In this document: positions 1 to 6,685 of the stretch, piece by piece
How positions within the stretch are numbered: position 1 is the first letter of the stretch
How the letters are laid out: each line of letters starts with the position of its first letter
DNA from: DHVE2 group archaeon
GTDB lineage: Archaea; Thermoplasmatota; Thermoplasmata; Thermoplasmatales; Aciduliprofundaceae
Direction of reading: 5' to 3'
Assembly (NCBI GenBank): GCA_027014065.1
Contig: JALWEL010000231.1
Span: 1 to 21,548, forward strand
Length of the DNA stretch: 21,548 nucleotides
Position numbers and translations under genes: made by a program
The notes under the pieces: generated by a model
Database searches by the model: none
What the model saw: only the letters and a program-made list of their open reading frames with translations
Told to the model about the DNA's origin: nothing

Positions 1-246
1 ATCGTACTTCTCCAATATTTTTTTCAGTTCTTCCATCTCATCCCCTATGCGATAAACATCCCTCGGAATTTCCATTGCACGAGCCTGATACTCGGTCCTT
101 TCAATCTGGGGAATGTGGTACATGTACGACTCTTCGTTCTTCGGGTAAATGGTAACTAGCCGAGTTATCTCTAATCCCTGCTGCATGGCGAGATATATTG
201 AATACGAGGAGTCTTTGCCTCCTGAAAACAGAGCGATTGCCTCCAT
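1..246 (-). CDS. dph6: Diphthine--ammonia ligase (Dph6/MJ0570 family), N-terminal 82 residues, truncated by window edge
   Basis: The reverse strand from the ATG at 246 encodes 82 residues before the window ends. The start MEAIALFSGGKDSSYSIYLA carries the PP-loop SGGKDS (residues 8-13) of N-type ATP pyrophosphatases. The block ESYMYHIPQI followed by TEYQARAMEIP is typical of archaeal Dph6/DUF71 proteins. This family uses ATP and ammonia for the last step of diphthamide synthesis, amidating diphthine on a histidine of elongation factor 2. The gene diverges from the operon that encodes EF-2, which supports the call. No clear Shine-Dalgarno precedes the ATG. A TATA-like AT block about 30 bp upstream suggests a leaderless or very short leader. 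The C-terminal substrate-binding part lies outside the window, so catalytic completeness cannot be judged. Confidence 0.88.
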   Translation of the reverse strand, partial: MEAIALFSGGKDSSYSIYLAMQQGLEITRLVTIYPKNEESYMYHIPQIERTEYQARAMEIPRDVYRIGDEMEELKKILEKYD

Positions 247-270
247 AAGAGGATAAGGGATTGAGGTAAT

Positions 271-284
271 AAAATTTTTATATT
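271..284. promoter_or_regulatory. Shared AT-rich core of a divergent promoter (dph6 / rps12-rps7-EF-2)
   Basis: The block aaaatttttatatt reads as an archaeal TATA element on both strands. On the plus strand it lies about 25-30 bp before the expected start of the rps12 transcript, just ahead of the ribosome binding site aaggtgat (308-315). On the minus strand it lies about 25-30 bp before the dph6 ATG at 246. The whole intergenic region is only 73 bp, so both promoters must share it. Transcription starts are inferred, not measured. Confidence 0.55.
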
Positions 285-319
285 GAACCCTCTTCATGTG
301 GCTGAATAAGGTGATTCCC

Positions 320-748
320 ATGGGAAATGGACTTTACAACGCGAGAAAATTGCAAAACGATCGTAAGGAATTCAGGTGGAGCGACAGATATTATAAGAGG
401 AGAGTGCTCCGTTTGAAAGAGAAAAGCGATCCTTTGGAGGGTAGCCCGCAGGCTAGAGGGATCGTTATCGAGAAGGTGGGTATCGAGGCAAAGCAGCCCA
501 ACTCCGCCATAAGAAAATGCGTCAAGGTTCAGCTCATAAAGAATGGACGCGTAGTCACGGCTTTCGCCCCGGGAAACGGAGCAATAAACTTCATAGATGA
601 GCACGACGAGGTCGTGATTGAAGGAATAGGAGGAAGATTGGGAAGGTCAAAGGGAGATATCCCCGGAGTTCGTTACAAAGTAATCAAGGTGAACGGCATT
701 TCTCTTAACGAACTGGTTCGCGGAAGAAAGGAGAAACCGGTGAGGTGA
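320..748 (+). CDS. rps12: Small ribosomal subunit protein uS12
   Basis: The 142-residue product is archaeal S12, which sits at the decoding centre of the 30S subunit and helps check codon-anticodon pairing. The family signature GIEAKQPNSAIRKCVKVQL is present, followed by the conserved FIDEHDEVVIEGIGGRLG block and a GDIPGVRYKV segment. I chose the ATG at 320 (MGNGLYNARK) rather than the in-frame ATG at 296. It is preceded by aaggtgat (308-315), it gives the usual family length, and an ATG at 296 would lie at or before the likely transcription start set by the TATA box at 276-282. It is the first gene of rps12-rps7-EF-2. The rpoB/rpl30e/nusA genes often found upstream in archaea are replaced here by divergent dph6. 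Confidence 0.97.
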   Translation: MGNGLYNARKLQNDRKEFRWSDRYYKRRVLRLKEKSDPLEGSPQARGIVIEKVGIEAKQPNSAIRKCVKVQLIKNGRVVTAFAPGNGAINFIDEHDEVVIEGIGGRLGRSKGDIPGVRYKVIKVNGISLNELVRGRKEKPVR

Positions 749-752
749 TCAA

Positions 753-1319
753 ATGGCAGATTTTCAAATATTTGGAAAATACCCCACCAACGATGTGGTT
801 GTTAATGACCCCGGTCTAGTAAGGTATATCAATTTAGATGCGCGCATGGTTCTCCACACCCACGGGAGACATGTGAAGAAGCACATGGGTAAAGCGAATG
901 TGAATATAGTGGAGAGGTTGATAAATAATATGATGCGTACAGAGAAATACACGGGAAAGAAGATGAGCGCTTACAACGTGGTTAAAGAGGCTTTCGAAAT
1001 CATTGAGAAGAGGACAAAGCAGAATCCCCTTCAGGTGTTGGTGAATGCTATAATCAACTCTGCCCCTAGGGAAGAGGTAACGAGGTTAAAGATGGCAGGA
1101 ATAGCCGTTCCCAAGGCTGTGGATGTGGCCCCTTCGAGAAGGGTTGACATAGCCCTCAGAAACATAGCAATTGGAGCGGTGAACAGCACGTTCCGCAACA
1201 CCAAGTCCGCAGCCGAATGCTTGGCTGATGAGATCATAAAAGCGTCTAAGAACGATGTATCCAGCTACGCAGTTTCCAAGAAGGAAGAAGTGGAGCGCGT
1301 GGCTGCATCTGCGAGATAA
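753..1319 (+). CDS. rps7: Small ribosomal subunit protein uS7
   Basis: This 188-residue protein matches archaeal S7, a primary 16S rRNA-binding protein that organises the 30S head and contacts mRNA at the exit channel. Visible family blocks include VERLINNMMRTEKYTGKKMSA, slightly shortened from the usual longer N-terminal region, and VDVAPSRRVDIALRNIAIGA. The C-terminus SSYAVSKKEEVERVAASAR is a typical basic archaeal tail. The ATG at 753 lies 4 nt after the rps12 stop. Its ribosome binding site gaggtgatc overlaps that stop codon, so translation of the two genes is probably coupled. Ten nucleotides separate it from EF-2. Confidence 0.97.
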   Translation: MADFQIFGKYPTNDVVVNDPGLVRYINLDARMVLHTHGRHVKKHMGKANVNIVERLINNMMRTEKYTGKKMSAYNVVKEAFEIIEKRTKQNPLQVLVNAIINSAPREEVTRLKMAGIAVPKAVDVAPSRRVDIALRNIAIGAVNSTFRNTKSAAECLADEIIKASKNDVSSYAVSKKEEVERVAASAR

Positions 1320-1329
1320 GGTGATTTAG

Positions 1330-3534
1330 ATGGGAAGGAAAGAAGATAACATTAAAAAAGCCATGAAAATAATGAGCAACATAGAGTACATAAGAAACAT
1401 AGGCATCGTGGCTCACATAGACCACGGGAAAACCACGCTGAGCGATAACCTAATCGCCGGCGCGGGAATGATGAGTGAAGAGCTTGCTGGAAAGCAATTA
1501 GTTCTGGATTTCGATGAGCAGGAACAGGCGAGAGGAATCACAATAAACACCGCTTCCGCAAGCATGGTTCACGAGTACGAGGGAAAGGAGTACCTCATCA
1601 ATCTTTTAGACACTCCGGGACACGTGGACTTCGGAGGCGATGTGACTCGAGCAATGAGGGCCGTAGACGGCGCCGTGGTTGTAGTCTGCGCCGTGGAAGG
1701 CATAATGCCCCAAACCGAGACAGTTTTGAGACAAGCACTGAGAGAGAGAGTACGCCCTGTTCTTTTCATCAATAAAGTTGATCGATTGATAAACGAACTC
1801 AAGTTAGATGGACAGCAGATGATGGCACGCTTCGAGAAGATAATAAAAGAAATAAACAAGCTCATAAGGAGATACGCCGAAGAAGAGTACCGAGACAAAT
1901 GGATGGTTCGCGTTGAGGACGGAAGTGTGGCATTCGGAAGCGCGTACCATAACTGGGCCATAAGCGTGCCATTCATGAAGAAATCGGGCATATCATTCAA
2001 GGATGTTTTTGAGTATCTACAGCAGGAGAAGCAGAAGGAGTTGGCGAAGAAGGCACCCCTGCATCAAGTGGTTTTGGACATGGTGGTTAAGCACCTGCCC
2101 AATCCAAAGGAGGCTCAGAAGTACAGAATTCCAAAAATATGGCACGGAGATTTGGATAGTCCTATAGGTAAATCCATGCTCTCCTGCGACCCGCATGGTC
2201 CTGTGGCGATGATGGTAACTAAGATAGTTATGGATCCCCATGCGGGGGAGGTGGCCGTTGGTCGCCTTTTCAGCGGCACGCTCCGAAAGGGTCAAGAATT
2301 GTACATAGCTGGGATGGGTAATCGCAAGTACCGCATCCAGCAGCTCTCCATGATGGTAGGTCCTGATAGAATTCCGGTGGATGAGTTGGACGCTGGAAAT
2401 ATACCTGCAATAATCGGATTGAAGGACGCCATCGCAGGTTCAACGGTATCATCCGAGCCGGATATTGAGCCATTCGAGCCCATGAAGCACTACAGCGAGC
2501 CCGTGGTGACCGTAGCAATCGAAGCGAAGCACACCAAGGACCTGCCGAGATTGATAGAAGTGCTAAGAACCGTTTCAAAGGCGGACCCGAGCTTGCGGGT
2601 AGAAATCAATCAGGAAACAGGAGAGCACCTTTTGAGCGGTATGGGTGAATTGCATTTAGAGGTCACCGTTTACAGAATCGTCAACGAGTACAAGGTAGAA
2701 GTAATCACATCTAAGCCCATCGTGGTTTACCGCGAGACCGTGGACCACAGAGCTGGACCATTCGAAGGTAAATCGCCTAACAAGCACAACAAGTTCTACA
2801 TCGTAGTGGAACCCTTAGAAGAGGGAGTAATCGAAGCAATTCAAAGCGGTGACATTCCGGAGATGGACAGAATTAAGGATAAGAAGACCATAGCTAAAAA
2901 GCTTGAAGATGCCGGAATGCCTAGAGACGAAGCCAAGAAATTGGAAGCCGTTCGCGGCCCCAACGTTCTCTTAGATATGACATGGGGTGTTCAGTATCTC
3001 AACGAGACGATGGAATTGGTAAAGCAGGCGTTCTTTGAAGCCGTTGAAAAAGGTCCGCTGGCCAACGAGAAGCTCTACGGAGTGAAGGTCAAATTGATGG
3101 ATGCAAAGCTCCACGAAGACTCGATTCATCGCGGCCCCGCGCAGATTATCCCCGCAGTCCGCAACGCAATTTATGGAGCAATGTGTCAGGCAACCCGCGT
3201 ACTTCTTGAACCAATTCAGAAAGTCTACGTGAACGTGCCCACAGAATTGGTGGGTGCTGTGACGCGGGAGATACAACAGAGGCGCGGAGTAATCGTGGAC
3301 ATGGAGCAGGAAGATTACCAGACCATAATCCATGCGAAGGCTCCCGTGGCGGAGATGTTCGGATTCGCATCCGCCATAAGAAGCGCAACGGGCGGAAGGG
3401 TTCTCTGGAGCACTGAGAACGCAGGGTACGAGAGAGTGCCAAGAGAGTTACAACCGCAGATAGTGAGGCAGATACGCGAGAGAAAAGGCCTGAAGCCCGA
3501 GCCCTACGACGAGAATTATTACGCCGGGCTCTGA
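1330..3534 (+). CDS. fusA: Translation elongation factor aEF-2
   Basis: This 734-residue GTPase translocates tRNA and mRNA through the ribosome after peptide bond formation. Its length is close to the usual 730-odd residues of archaeal EF-2. GTPase motifs are visible: G1 AHIDHGKT (residues 28-35), switch II DTPGHVDFGG, and G4 NKVD. Domain IV contains LHEDSIHRGPAQIIPAVR, the diphthamide loop. By homology with eukaryotic EF-2 the modified residue is the histidine of IHRG, residue 600 (codon 3127-3129). The neighbouring divergent gene encodes the ligase for the last step of that modification. The ATG at 1330 follows aaggtgattt (1319-1328), which starts at the final base of the rps7 stop. The transcript probably ends in the T-rich tract right after the stop codon. 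Confidence 0.98.
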   Translation: MGRKEDNIKKAMKIMSNIEYIRNIGIVAHIDHGKTTLSDNLIAGAGMMSEELAGKQLVLDFDEQEQARGITINTASASMVHEYEGKEYLINLLDTPGHVDFGGDVTRAMRAVDGAVVVVCAVEGIMPQTETVLRQALRERVRPVLFINKVDRLINELKLDGQQMMARFEKIIKEINKLIRRYAEEEYRDKWMVRVEDGSVAFGSAYHNWAISVPFMKKSGISFKDVFEYLQQEKQKELAKKAPLHQVVLDMVVKHLPNPKEAQKYRIPKIWHGDLDSPIGKSMLSCDPHGPVAMMVTKIVMDPHAGEVAVGRLFSGTLRKGQELYIAGMGNRKYRIQQLSMMVGPDRIPVDELDAGNIPAIIGLKDAIAGSTVSSEPDIEPFEPMKHYSEPVVTVAIEAKHTKDLPRLIEVLRTVSKADPSLRVEINQETGEHLLSGMGELHLEVTVYRIVNEYKVEVITSKPIVVYRETVDHRAGPFEGKSPNKHNKFYIVVEPLEEGVIEAIQSGDIPEMDRIKDKKTIAKKLEDAGMPRDEAKKLEAVRGPNVLLDMTWGVQYLNETMELVKQAFFEAVEKGPLANEKLYGVKVKLMDAKLHEDSIHRGPAQIIPAVRNAIYGAMCQATRVLLEPIQKVYVNVPTELVGAVTREIQQRRGVIVDMEQEDYQTIIHAKAPVAEMFGFASAIRSATGGRVLWSTENAGYERVPRELQPQIVRQIRERKGLKPEPYDENYYAGL

Positions 3535-3571
3535 TTTTTCTTTCCATTTTTAGACTGTTTCTTTATTTTTC
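3535..3571 (+). terminator. T-rich terminator after EF-2
   Basis: Right after the EF-2 stop there are repeated oligo-T runs (tttttctttcc, attttta, ctttattttt) without a strong stem-loop. This is the usual form of an archaeal intrinsic terminator. It separates the rps12-rps7-EF-2 transcript from the EF-1A promoter downstream. Confidence 0.55.
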
Positions 3572-3609
3572 CCAGCATCAAAATTAATTCATATTATTTT
3601 TGAATCTAT

Positions 3610-3639
3610 GCACAGGAAAACATGATTTATCCCCTGTGC
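3610..3639. promoter_or_regulatory. Inverted repeat upstream of the EF-1A promoter
   Basis: Perfect 7-bp arms gcacagg (3610-3616) and cctgtgc (3633-3639) flank a 16-nt spacer. The repeat lies 24 bp before the EF-1A TATA box, so it would not be in the EF-1A leader. It could be a protein-binding site or an RNA hairpin at the 3' end of read-through transcripts from EF-2. Function is unknown. Confidence 0.35.
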
Positions 3640-3653
3640 TCCGAGGATTGCGA

Positions 3654-3708
3654 GCAAAAGCATTTATATACCATGAGTATATGGGGAAAAGAAAACCGAA
3701 TAGGAGGT
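3654..3708 (+). promoter_or_regulatory. EF-1A promoter (BRE/TATA) and strong ribosome binding site
   Basis: A purine-rich BRE-like stretch gcaaaag (3654-3660) precedes the TATA box atttatata (3662-3670), predicting transcription start near 3693. A near-perfect Shine-Dalgarno aggaggt (3702-3708) lies 7 nt before the ATG at 3716. The combination suggests a strong promoter with a short leader, as expected for one of the most abundant proteins in the cell. Confidence 0.75.
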
Positions 3709-3715
3709 ATTAAAA

Positions 3716-4987
3716 ATGGCAGAAAAACCACACATGAATATCGTGTTCATAGGACATGTGGACCACGGTAAATCGACCACAGTGGGCAGATTGCTCTACG
3801 AGCATGGCGAGATAGATCAGAGAATCATAGACAACTTCAGGAAGGAAGCAGAGGAGAAGGGAAAAGCCACATTCGAATTTGCCTGGGTTATGGACAAACT
3901 CAAGGAGGAGAGAGAGAGGGGAGTTACCATCGATGTGGCCCACAGAAAGTTCGTCACCGATAAATATTACTTCACAATAATCGACGCCCCAGGCCACAGG
4001 GACTTCGTGAAGAACATGATCACTGGAACATCCCAGGCAGATGCCGCAATATTGATAGTGGCTGCCCCAGAGGGTGTGATGGAACAGACCAAGGAGCACC
4101 TCTTCCTGGCGAGAACACTCGGCGTTCCTCAGTTAATTGTAGCAATAAACAAGATGGATGCCACCAAGCCCCCGTATAGCGAGCAGAGATTCAAGGAAGT
4201 GAAAGCGGAGGTTGAGAAGCTCCTCGCAATGATTGGCTGGAAGGATGTTCCCATAATTCCGATTAGCGGTTACAAGGGAGACAACATAATGAAGAAGAGC
4301 GAGAACATGCCTTGGTGGAACGGCCCAACTCTGCTGGAGGCCCTAAATAACCTCAAGCTCCCGCCGAAGCCCACTGACAAGCCACTCAGAATACCTGTGC
4401 AGGACGTTTACAGCATCACCGGTATAGGTACTGTGCCTGTGGGTCGCGTTGAGACCGGCGTAGTGAAAGTAGGAGACAAGGTCATCTTCATGCCCGCCAA
4501 CAAGAGCGGCGAAGTTAAGAGTATCGAAATGCATCACCAGCCCATGCAGAAGGCTGAGCCCGGCGATAACATAGGGTTCAACGTGAGAGGCGTTGGTAAG
4601 AAGGACATAAGAAGAGGAGACGTCGCTGGACACACTGATAATCCGCCAACCGTTGCAAAGACATTCACAGCCCAGATCGTCGTGTTGAATCATCCGAGCG
4701 TCATTGCACCTGGATACACGCCAGTGTTCCATGCCCACACCGCTCAGATAGCCTGCACATTCGAAGAAATCATAAAGACTCTCGACCCGAGAACCGGCGC
4801 AACCAAGCAGGAGCACCCTGATTTCATCAAGACCGGAGATATCGCCATAGTGAAGATCAGGCCCACAAGGCCCATGGTGATAGAGCCCGTGAAAGAGATT
4901 CCGCAGTTGGGTCGCTTCGCTATACGCGATATGGGTCAGACCGTGGCCGCGGGCCAGTGCATTGAGGTAGAGAAGAAACAATTCTAA
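3716..4987 (+). CDS. tuf: Translation elongation factor aEF-1A
   Basis: This 423-residue GTPase delivers aminoacyl-tRNA to the ribosomal A site. G1 is GHVDHGKS (residues 13-20), the switch I Thr is in ERGVTID (T71), G3 is DAPGHRDF (from residue 90) and G4 is NKMD (145-148). The SGYKGDN block and the two C-terminal beta-barrel domains (VGRVETGVVKVGD, FNVRGVGKKDIRRGDVAG, IRDMGQTVAAGQC) are complete. Length matches archaeal EF-1A. It has its own promoter and a near-perfect Shine-Dalgarno site, so it is not simply carried by the EF-2 transcript. rps10 follows after 26 bp, the conserved archaeal order tuf-rps10. Confidence 0.98.
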   Translation: MAEKPHMNIVFIGHVDHGKSTTVGRLLYEHGEIDQRIIDNFRKEAEEKGKATFEFAWVMDKLKEERERGVTIDVAHRKFVTDKYYFTIIDAPGHRDFVKNMITGTSQADAAILIVAAPEGVMEQTKEHLFLARTLGVPQLIVAINKMDATKPPYSEQRFKEVKAEVEKLLAMIGWKDVPIIPISGYKGDNIMKKSENMPWWNGPTLLEALNNLKLPPKPTDKPLRIPVQDVYSITGIGTVPVGRVETGVVKVGDKVIFMPANKSGEVKSIEMHHQPMQKAEPGDNIGFNVRGVGKKDIRRGDVAGHTDNPPTVAKTFTAQIVVLNHPSVIAPGYTPVFHAHTAQIACTFEEIIKTLDPRTGATKQEHPDFIKTGDIAIVKIRPTRPMVIEPVKEIPQLGRFAIRDMGQTVAAGQCIEVEKKQF

Positions 4988-4992
4988 ACCCC

Positions 4993-5009
4993 TTTTTTAT
5001 TTTGGTGAT
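4993..5009 (+). promoter_or_regulatory. T-tract followed by the rps10 ribosome binding site
   Basis: The 26-bp gap between EF-1A and rps10 holds a T6 run (4993-4998) and tattttg, then the ribosome binding site ggtgat (5004-5009) 4 nt before the ATG at 5014. The site decides the rps10 start: the in-frame TTG (5002) and GTG (5005) lie in or beside the ribosome binding site itself. The T-tract might cause partial termination and lower rps10 relative to EF-1A. Confidence 0.4.
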
Positions 5010-5013
5010 AAAT

Positions 5014-5328
5014 ATGGCTGTTTACAGAGCGAGGATAAAACTAAGCGGCACCGACCATAAGAAAGTAGATGAGGTTTGCGGTCAGATTAAGACTATCGCC
5101 GATAGAACCGGCGTTGAGATGCATGGTCCGATTCCCTTGCCGACTAAGAGGCTCGTAGTCCCTATTCGAAAAGCTCCGGACGGTGAGGGGAGCGAAACAT
5201 GGGAGCGCTGGGAAATGAGGATACACAAGAGGCTCATCGATATCGACGCGGACGAACGCGCTCTGAGGCAGCTCATGAGGATACAAATTCCTGACGGAAT
5301 ACATATAGAAATCGAGCTGAAATCGTAA
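5014..5328 (+). CDS. rps10: Small ribosomal subunit protein uS10
   Basis: This 104-residue protein matches archaeal S10 (MAVYRARIKLSGTDHKKVDE start), a 30S head protein. The conserved block GPIPLPTKRLVVPIRKAPDG is present, as is the MRIHKRLIDIDADERALRQLMRIQIPDGIHIEIEL ending in abbreviated form (RLIDIDADERALRQLM, then PDGIHIEIEL). The start at 5014 is set by ggtgat at 5004-5009 and agrees with family length. It follows EF-1A in the same direction and is probably co-transcribed with it. The next gene starts 39 bp on with its own TATA box. Confidence 0.97.
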   Translation: MAVYRARIKLSGTDHKKVDEVCGQIKTIADRTGVEMHGPIPLPTKRLVVPIRKAPDGEGSETWERWEMRIHKRLIDIDADERALRQLMRIQIPDGIHIEIELKS

Positions 5329-5340
5329 AGTTGAAAATTT

Positions 5341-5346
5341 TTTATA
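5341..5346 (+). promoter_or_regulatory. TATA box for a leaderless transcript of the iron protein
   Basis: The element tttata (5341-5346), within aaaattttttatac, lies about 25 bp before the ATG at 5368. No Shine-Dalgarno sits between them. This spacing predicts transcription starting at or next to the start codon. Confidence 0.6.
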
Positions 5347-5367
5347 CTTCTCCAATATCTTCCAAAT

Positions 5368-6225
5368 ATGGATCAAGAACTTTTAAATGATATCCTGAAG
5401 TTTCAGAAAAACGAAATAACCGAGCATTTTGTGTACAAAAAATTGGCTGAAAGAGACGAGAAGAACGGGGAGATTCTAAATAGAATTGCAGGAGACGAGT
5501 ATAAACATTACATGTTCTGGAAAAACCTGAGCGGAAGAGATGTAAATCCTGATGAAAGAAAAATAAAAAAATACCTGTTCATCTCGAAAATTTTCGGAAT
5601 AACCTTCGCAATAAAGATGATGGAAAACGGAGAAGAGGAGGCTCAAGAAGCATATTCTATGTTCAAGGGGAAAATAGAGGGCATAGAATCAATAATTGAC
5701 GATGAGATTAGACACGAAAAAGCCCTCATAGATATGATAAAAGAAGAGAAAATAGAGTACGTGGGCTCAATGGTTTTAGGTTTGAATGACGCTTTGGTTG
5801 AACTCACAGGTGCCCTCGCGGGATTGTCATTTGCACTTCAAAACACGAGGCTAATAGGGGTAGTTGGGTTAATAACGGGTCTGGCGGCTGCGATGTCCAT
5901 GGCTTCTTCTGAATATCTTTCGAAGAAATCGGAAAAATTCGACAGGCCGGGAAAGGCCGCCGGTTACACGGGACTTGCATATCTTCTCACTGTCATACTT
6001 TTGATTCTCCCGTATTTCATCTTAAATACGTATTATTACGCACTCGGCGGAACGCTGATATCCGGATTATTTGCCATTCTTCTATTTACTTTTTTCGTCT
6101 CAGTTGTTAAAGAAATGTCCTTCAAAAGACTATTTTTAGAGATGGCACTTTTGAGCTTTGGGATAGCTGGCATTTCATTTATGATTGGTGTAATTATAAG
6201 AACATTCTTCGGGGTGGACATATAA
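5368..6225 (+). CDS. Rubrerythrin-like ferritin domain fused to a VIT1/CCC1 membrane transporter (Er-VIT1/MbfA-like)
   Basis: The 285-residue protein has two parts. Residues 1-130 form a four-helix ferritin-like domain with candidate di-iron ligands E16, E44-x-x-H47, E91/E94 and E113-x-x-H116. From about residue 134 the protein is hydrophobic and begins with GLNDALVELTGALAGLSFAL, the VIT1 first-helix motif with its conserved Asp (D141), then MSMASSEYLSKKSE and further helices to the C-terminus. Proteins of this design (Er-VIT1; bacterial MbfA) sit in the membrane and are linked to iron or manganese export and peroxide protection. The likely role is binding Fe(II) at the cytoplasmic domain and moving it across the membrane. 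It is probably a single leaderless gene. It converges on a small unknown gene with one base between the stop codons. Confidence 0.85.
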   Translation: MDQELLNDILKFQKNEITEHFVYKKLAERDEKNGEILNRIAGDEYKHYMFWKNLSGRDVNPDERKIKKYLFISKIFGITFAIKMMENGEEEAQEAYSMFKGKIEGIESIIDDEIRHEKALIDMIKEEKIEYVGSMVLGLNDALVELTGALAGLSFALQNTRLIGVVGLITGLAAAMSMASSEYLSKKSEKFDRPGKAAGYTGLAYLLTVILLILPYFILNTYYYALGGTLISGLFAILLFTFFVSVVKEMSFKRLFLEMALLSFGIAGISFMIGVIIRTFFGVDI

Positions 6226-6226
6226 C

Positions 6227-6550
6227 TTATTTTTTCACCCCGAAATAGTACTCTCTTCCCTCTTCAACTTTTATTTTCCCGCTCTTAGTTTGGGTGAACA
6301 CAGACATTATCTTCACATACACCCTGTCCTCTGGCGCAACCCACACATAGCCACTGTGATAGCAGTAAACTTTGTTCTTACTGAAATAGAAATACACATT
6401 AATCAGAGGTTTGGTTATATCATCTATTGGATATATATTTCCCCTAAACAGATGGGTGTGCTTCGAAAGGATTTTATGTATATCCTCTGTGTGAAACTTA
6501 TTTTTCAGCTTCTCTATTTCTTCGTGCTCCACGTCCTCGTTTTCGGGCAT
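6227..6550 (-). CDS. Unknown 107-residue protein downstream of tRNA-Arg
   Basis: I do not recognise this protein. The first 20 residues are acidic (MPENEDVEHEEIEKLKNKF). The rest looks like a small soluble beta-rich domain with many aromatics (INVYFYFSKNKVYCYHSGYVW, shortened here to VYFYFS and VYCYHSGYVW) and a basic C-terminus ending GVKK. No signal peptide or membrane helix is visible. The ATG at 6550 is preceded on its strand by ggggtggtt, a plausible ribosome binding site. It lies 15 bp downstream of a tRNA gene on the same strand, and I see no separate TATA box between them. It therefore probably depends on transcription through the tRNA. Its coding quality is reasonable, but an unrecognised ORF of this size is less certain than its neighbours. 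Confidence 0.6.
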   Translation of the reverse strand: MPENEDVEHEEIEKLKNKFHTEDIHKILSKHTHLFRGNIYPIDDITKPLINVYFYFSKNKVYCYHSGYVWVAPEDRVYVKIMSVFTQTKSGKIKVEEGREYYFGVKK

Positions 6551-6565
6551 TCATAACCACCCCAG

Positions 6566-6640
6566 CGGGCGCGGCGGGATTCGAACCCGCGACTTGCAGC
6601 TTAGGAGGCTGCCGCCATATCCTGGCTAGGCCACGCGCCC
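6566..6640 (-). tRNA. tRNA-Arg (anticodon CCT)
   Basis: Read on the minus strand, the acceptor arms GGGCGCG and CGCGCCC pair fully. The D arm GCCT...TGGC is loosely formed. The anticodon stem GCAGC/GCTGC encloses the loop CTCCTAA, giving anticodon CCT, which reads AGG (Arg). The T arm GCGGG-TTCGAAT-CCCGC is perfect. No intron is seen, and CCA is not encoded (the 3' flank reads GCTG including the discriminator G at 6566). A TATA box on this strand (6663-6669) lies about 25 bp before the 5' end at 6640. Confidence 0.95.
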
Positions 6641-6662
6641 ATTACCCGAATTGAGAACCCCC

Positions 6663-6669
6663 TTATAAA
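6663..6669. promoter_or_regulatory. TATA box for tRNA-Arg, possibly also used in the plus direction
   Basis: The minus strand reads ctttataagg here, 25 bp before the tRNA 5' end. The core ttataa is palindromic, so it could also serve the plus-strand membrane protein gene whose first ATG is at 6686. A second plus-strand candidate, aaatata (6691-6697), would fit the later ATG at 6716. Confidence 0.6.
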
Positions 6670-6685
6670 GAATTCGTCTTGAAAA

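Noticed and set aside
296..319. Eight-residue upstream extension of uS12 from ATG 296
   Set aside because: The ribosome binding site at 308-315, the likely transcription start and the family length all favour ATG 320.
4343..4981. 212-codon open frame antisense to EF-1A
   Set aside because: It lies wholly within a certain EF-1A gene. Strong codon bias in that gene creates long open antisense frames, and the product is rich in Cys/His with no recognisable fold.
1..5357. A 14-base identical string, tacttctccaatat, near position 5 and near 5344
   Set aside because: In an AT-rich window of this size about one such pair is expected by chance, and the contexts are unrelated (inside dph6 versus before the iron protein gene).
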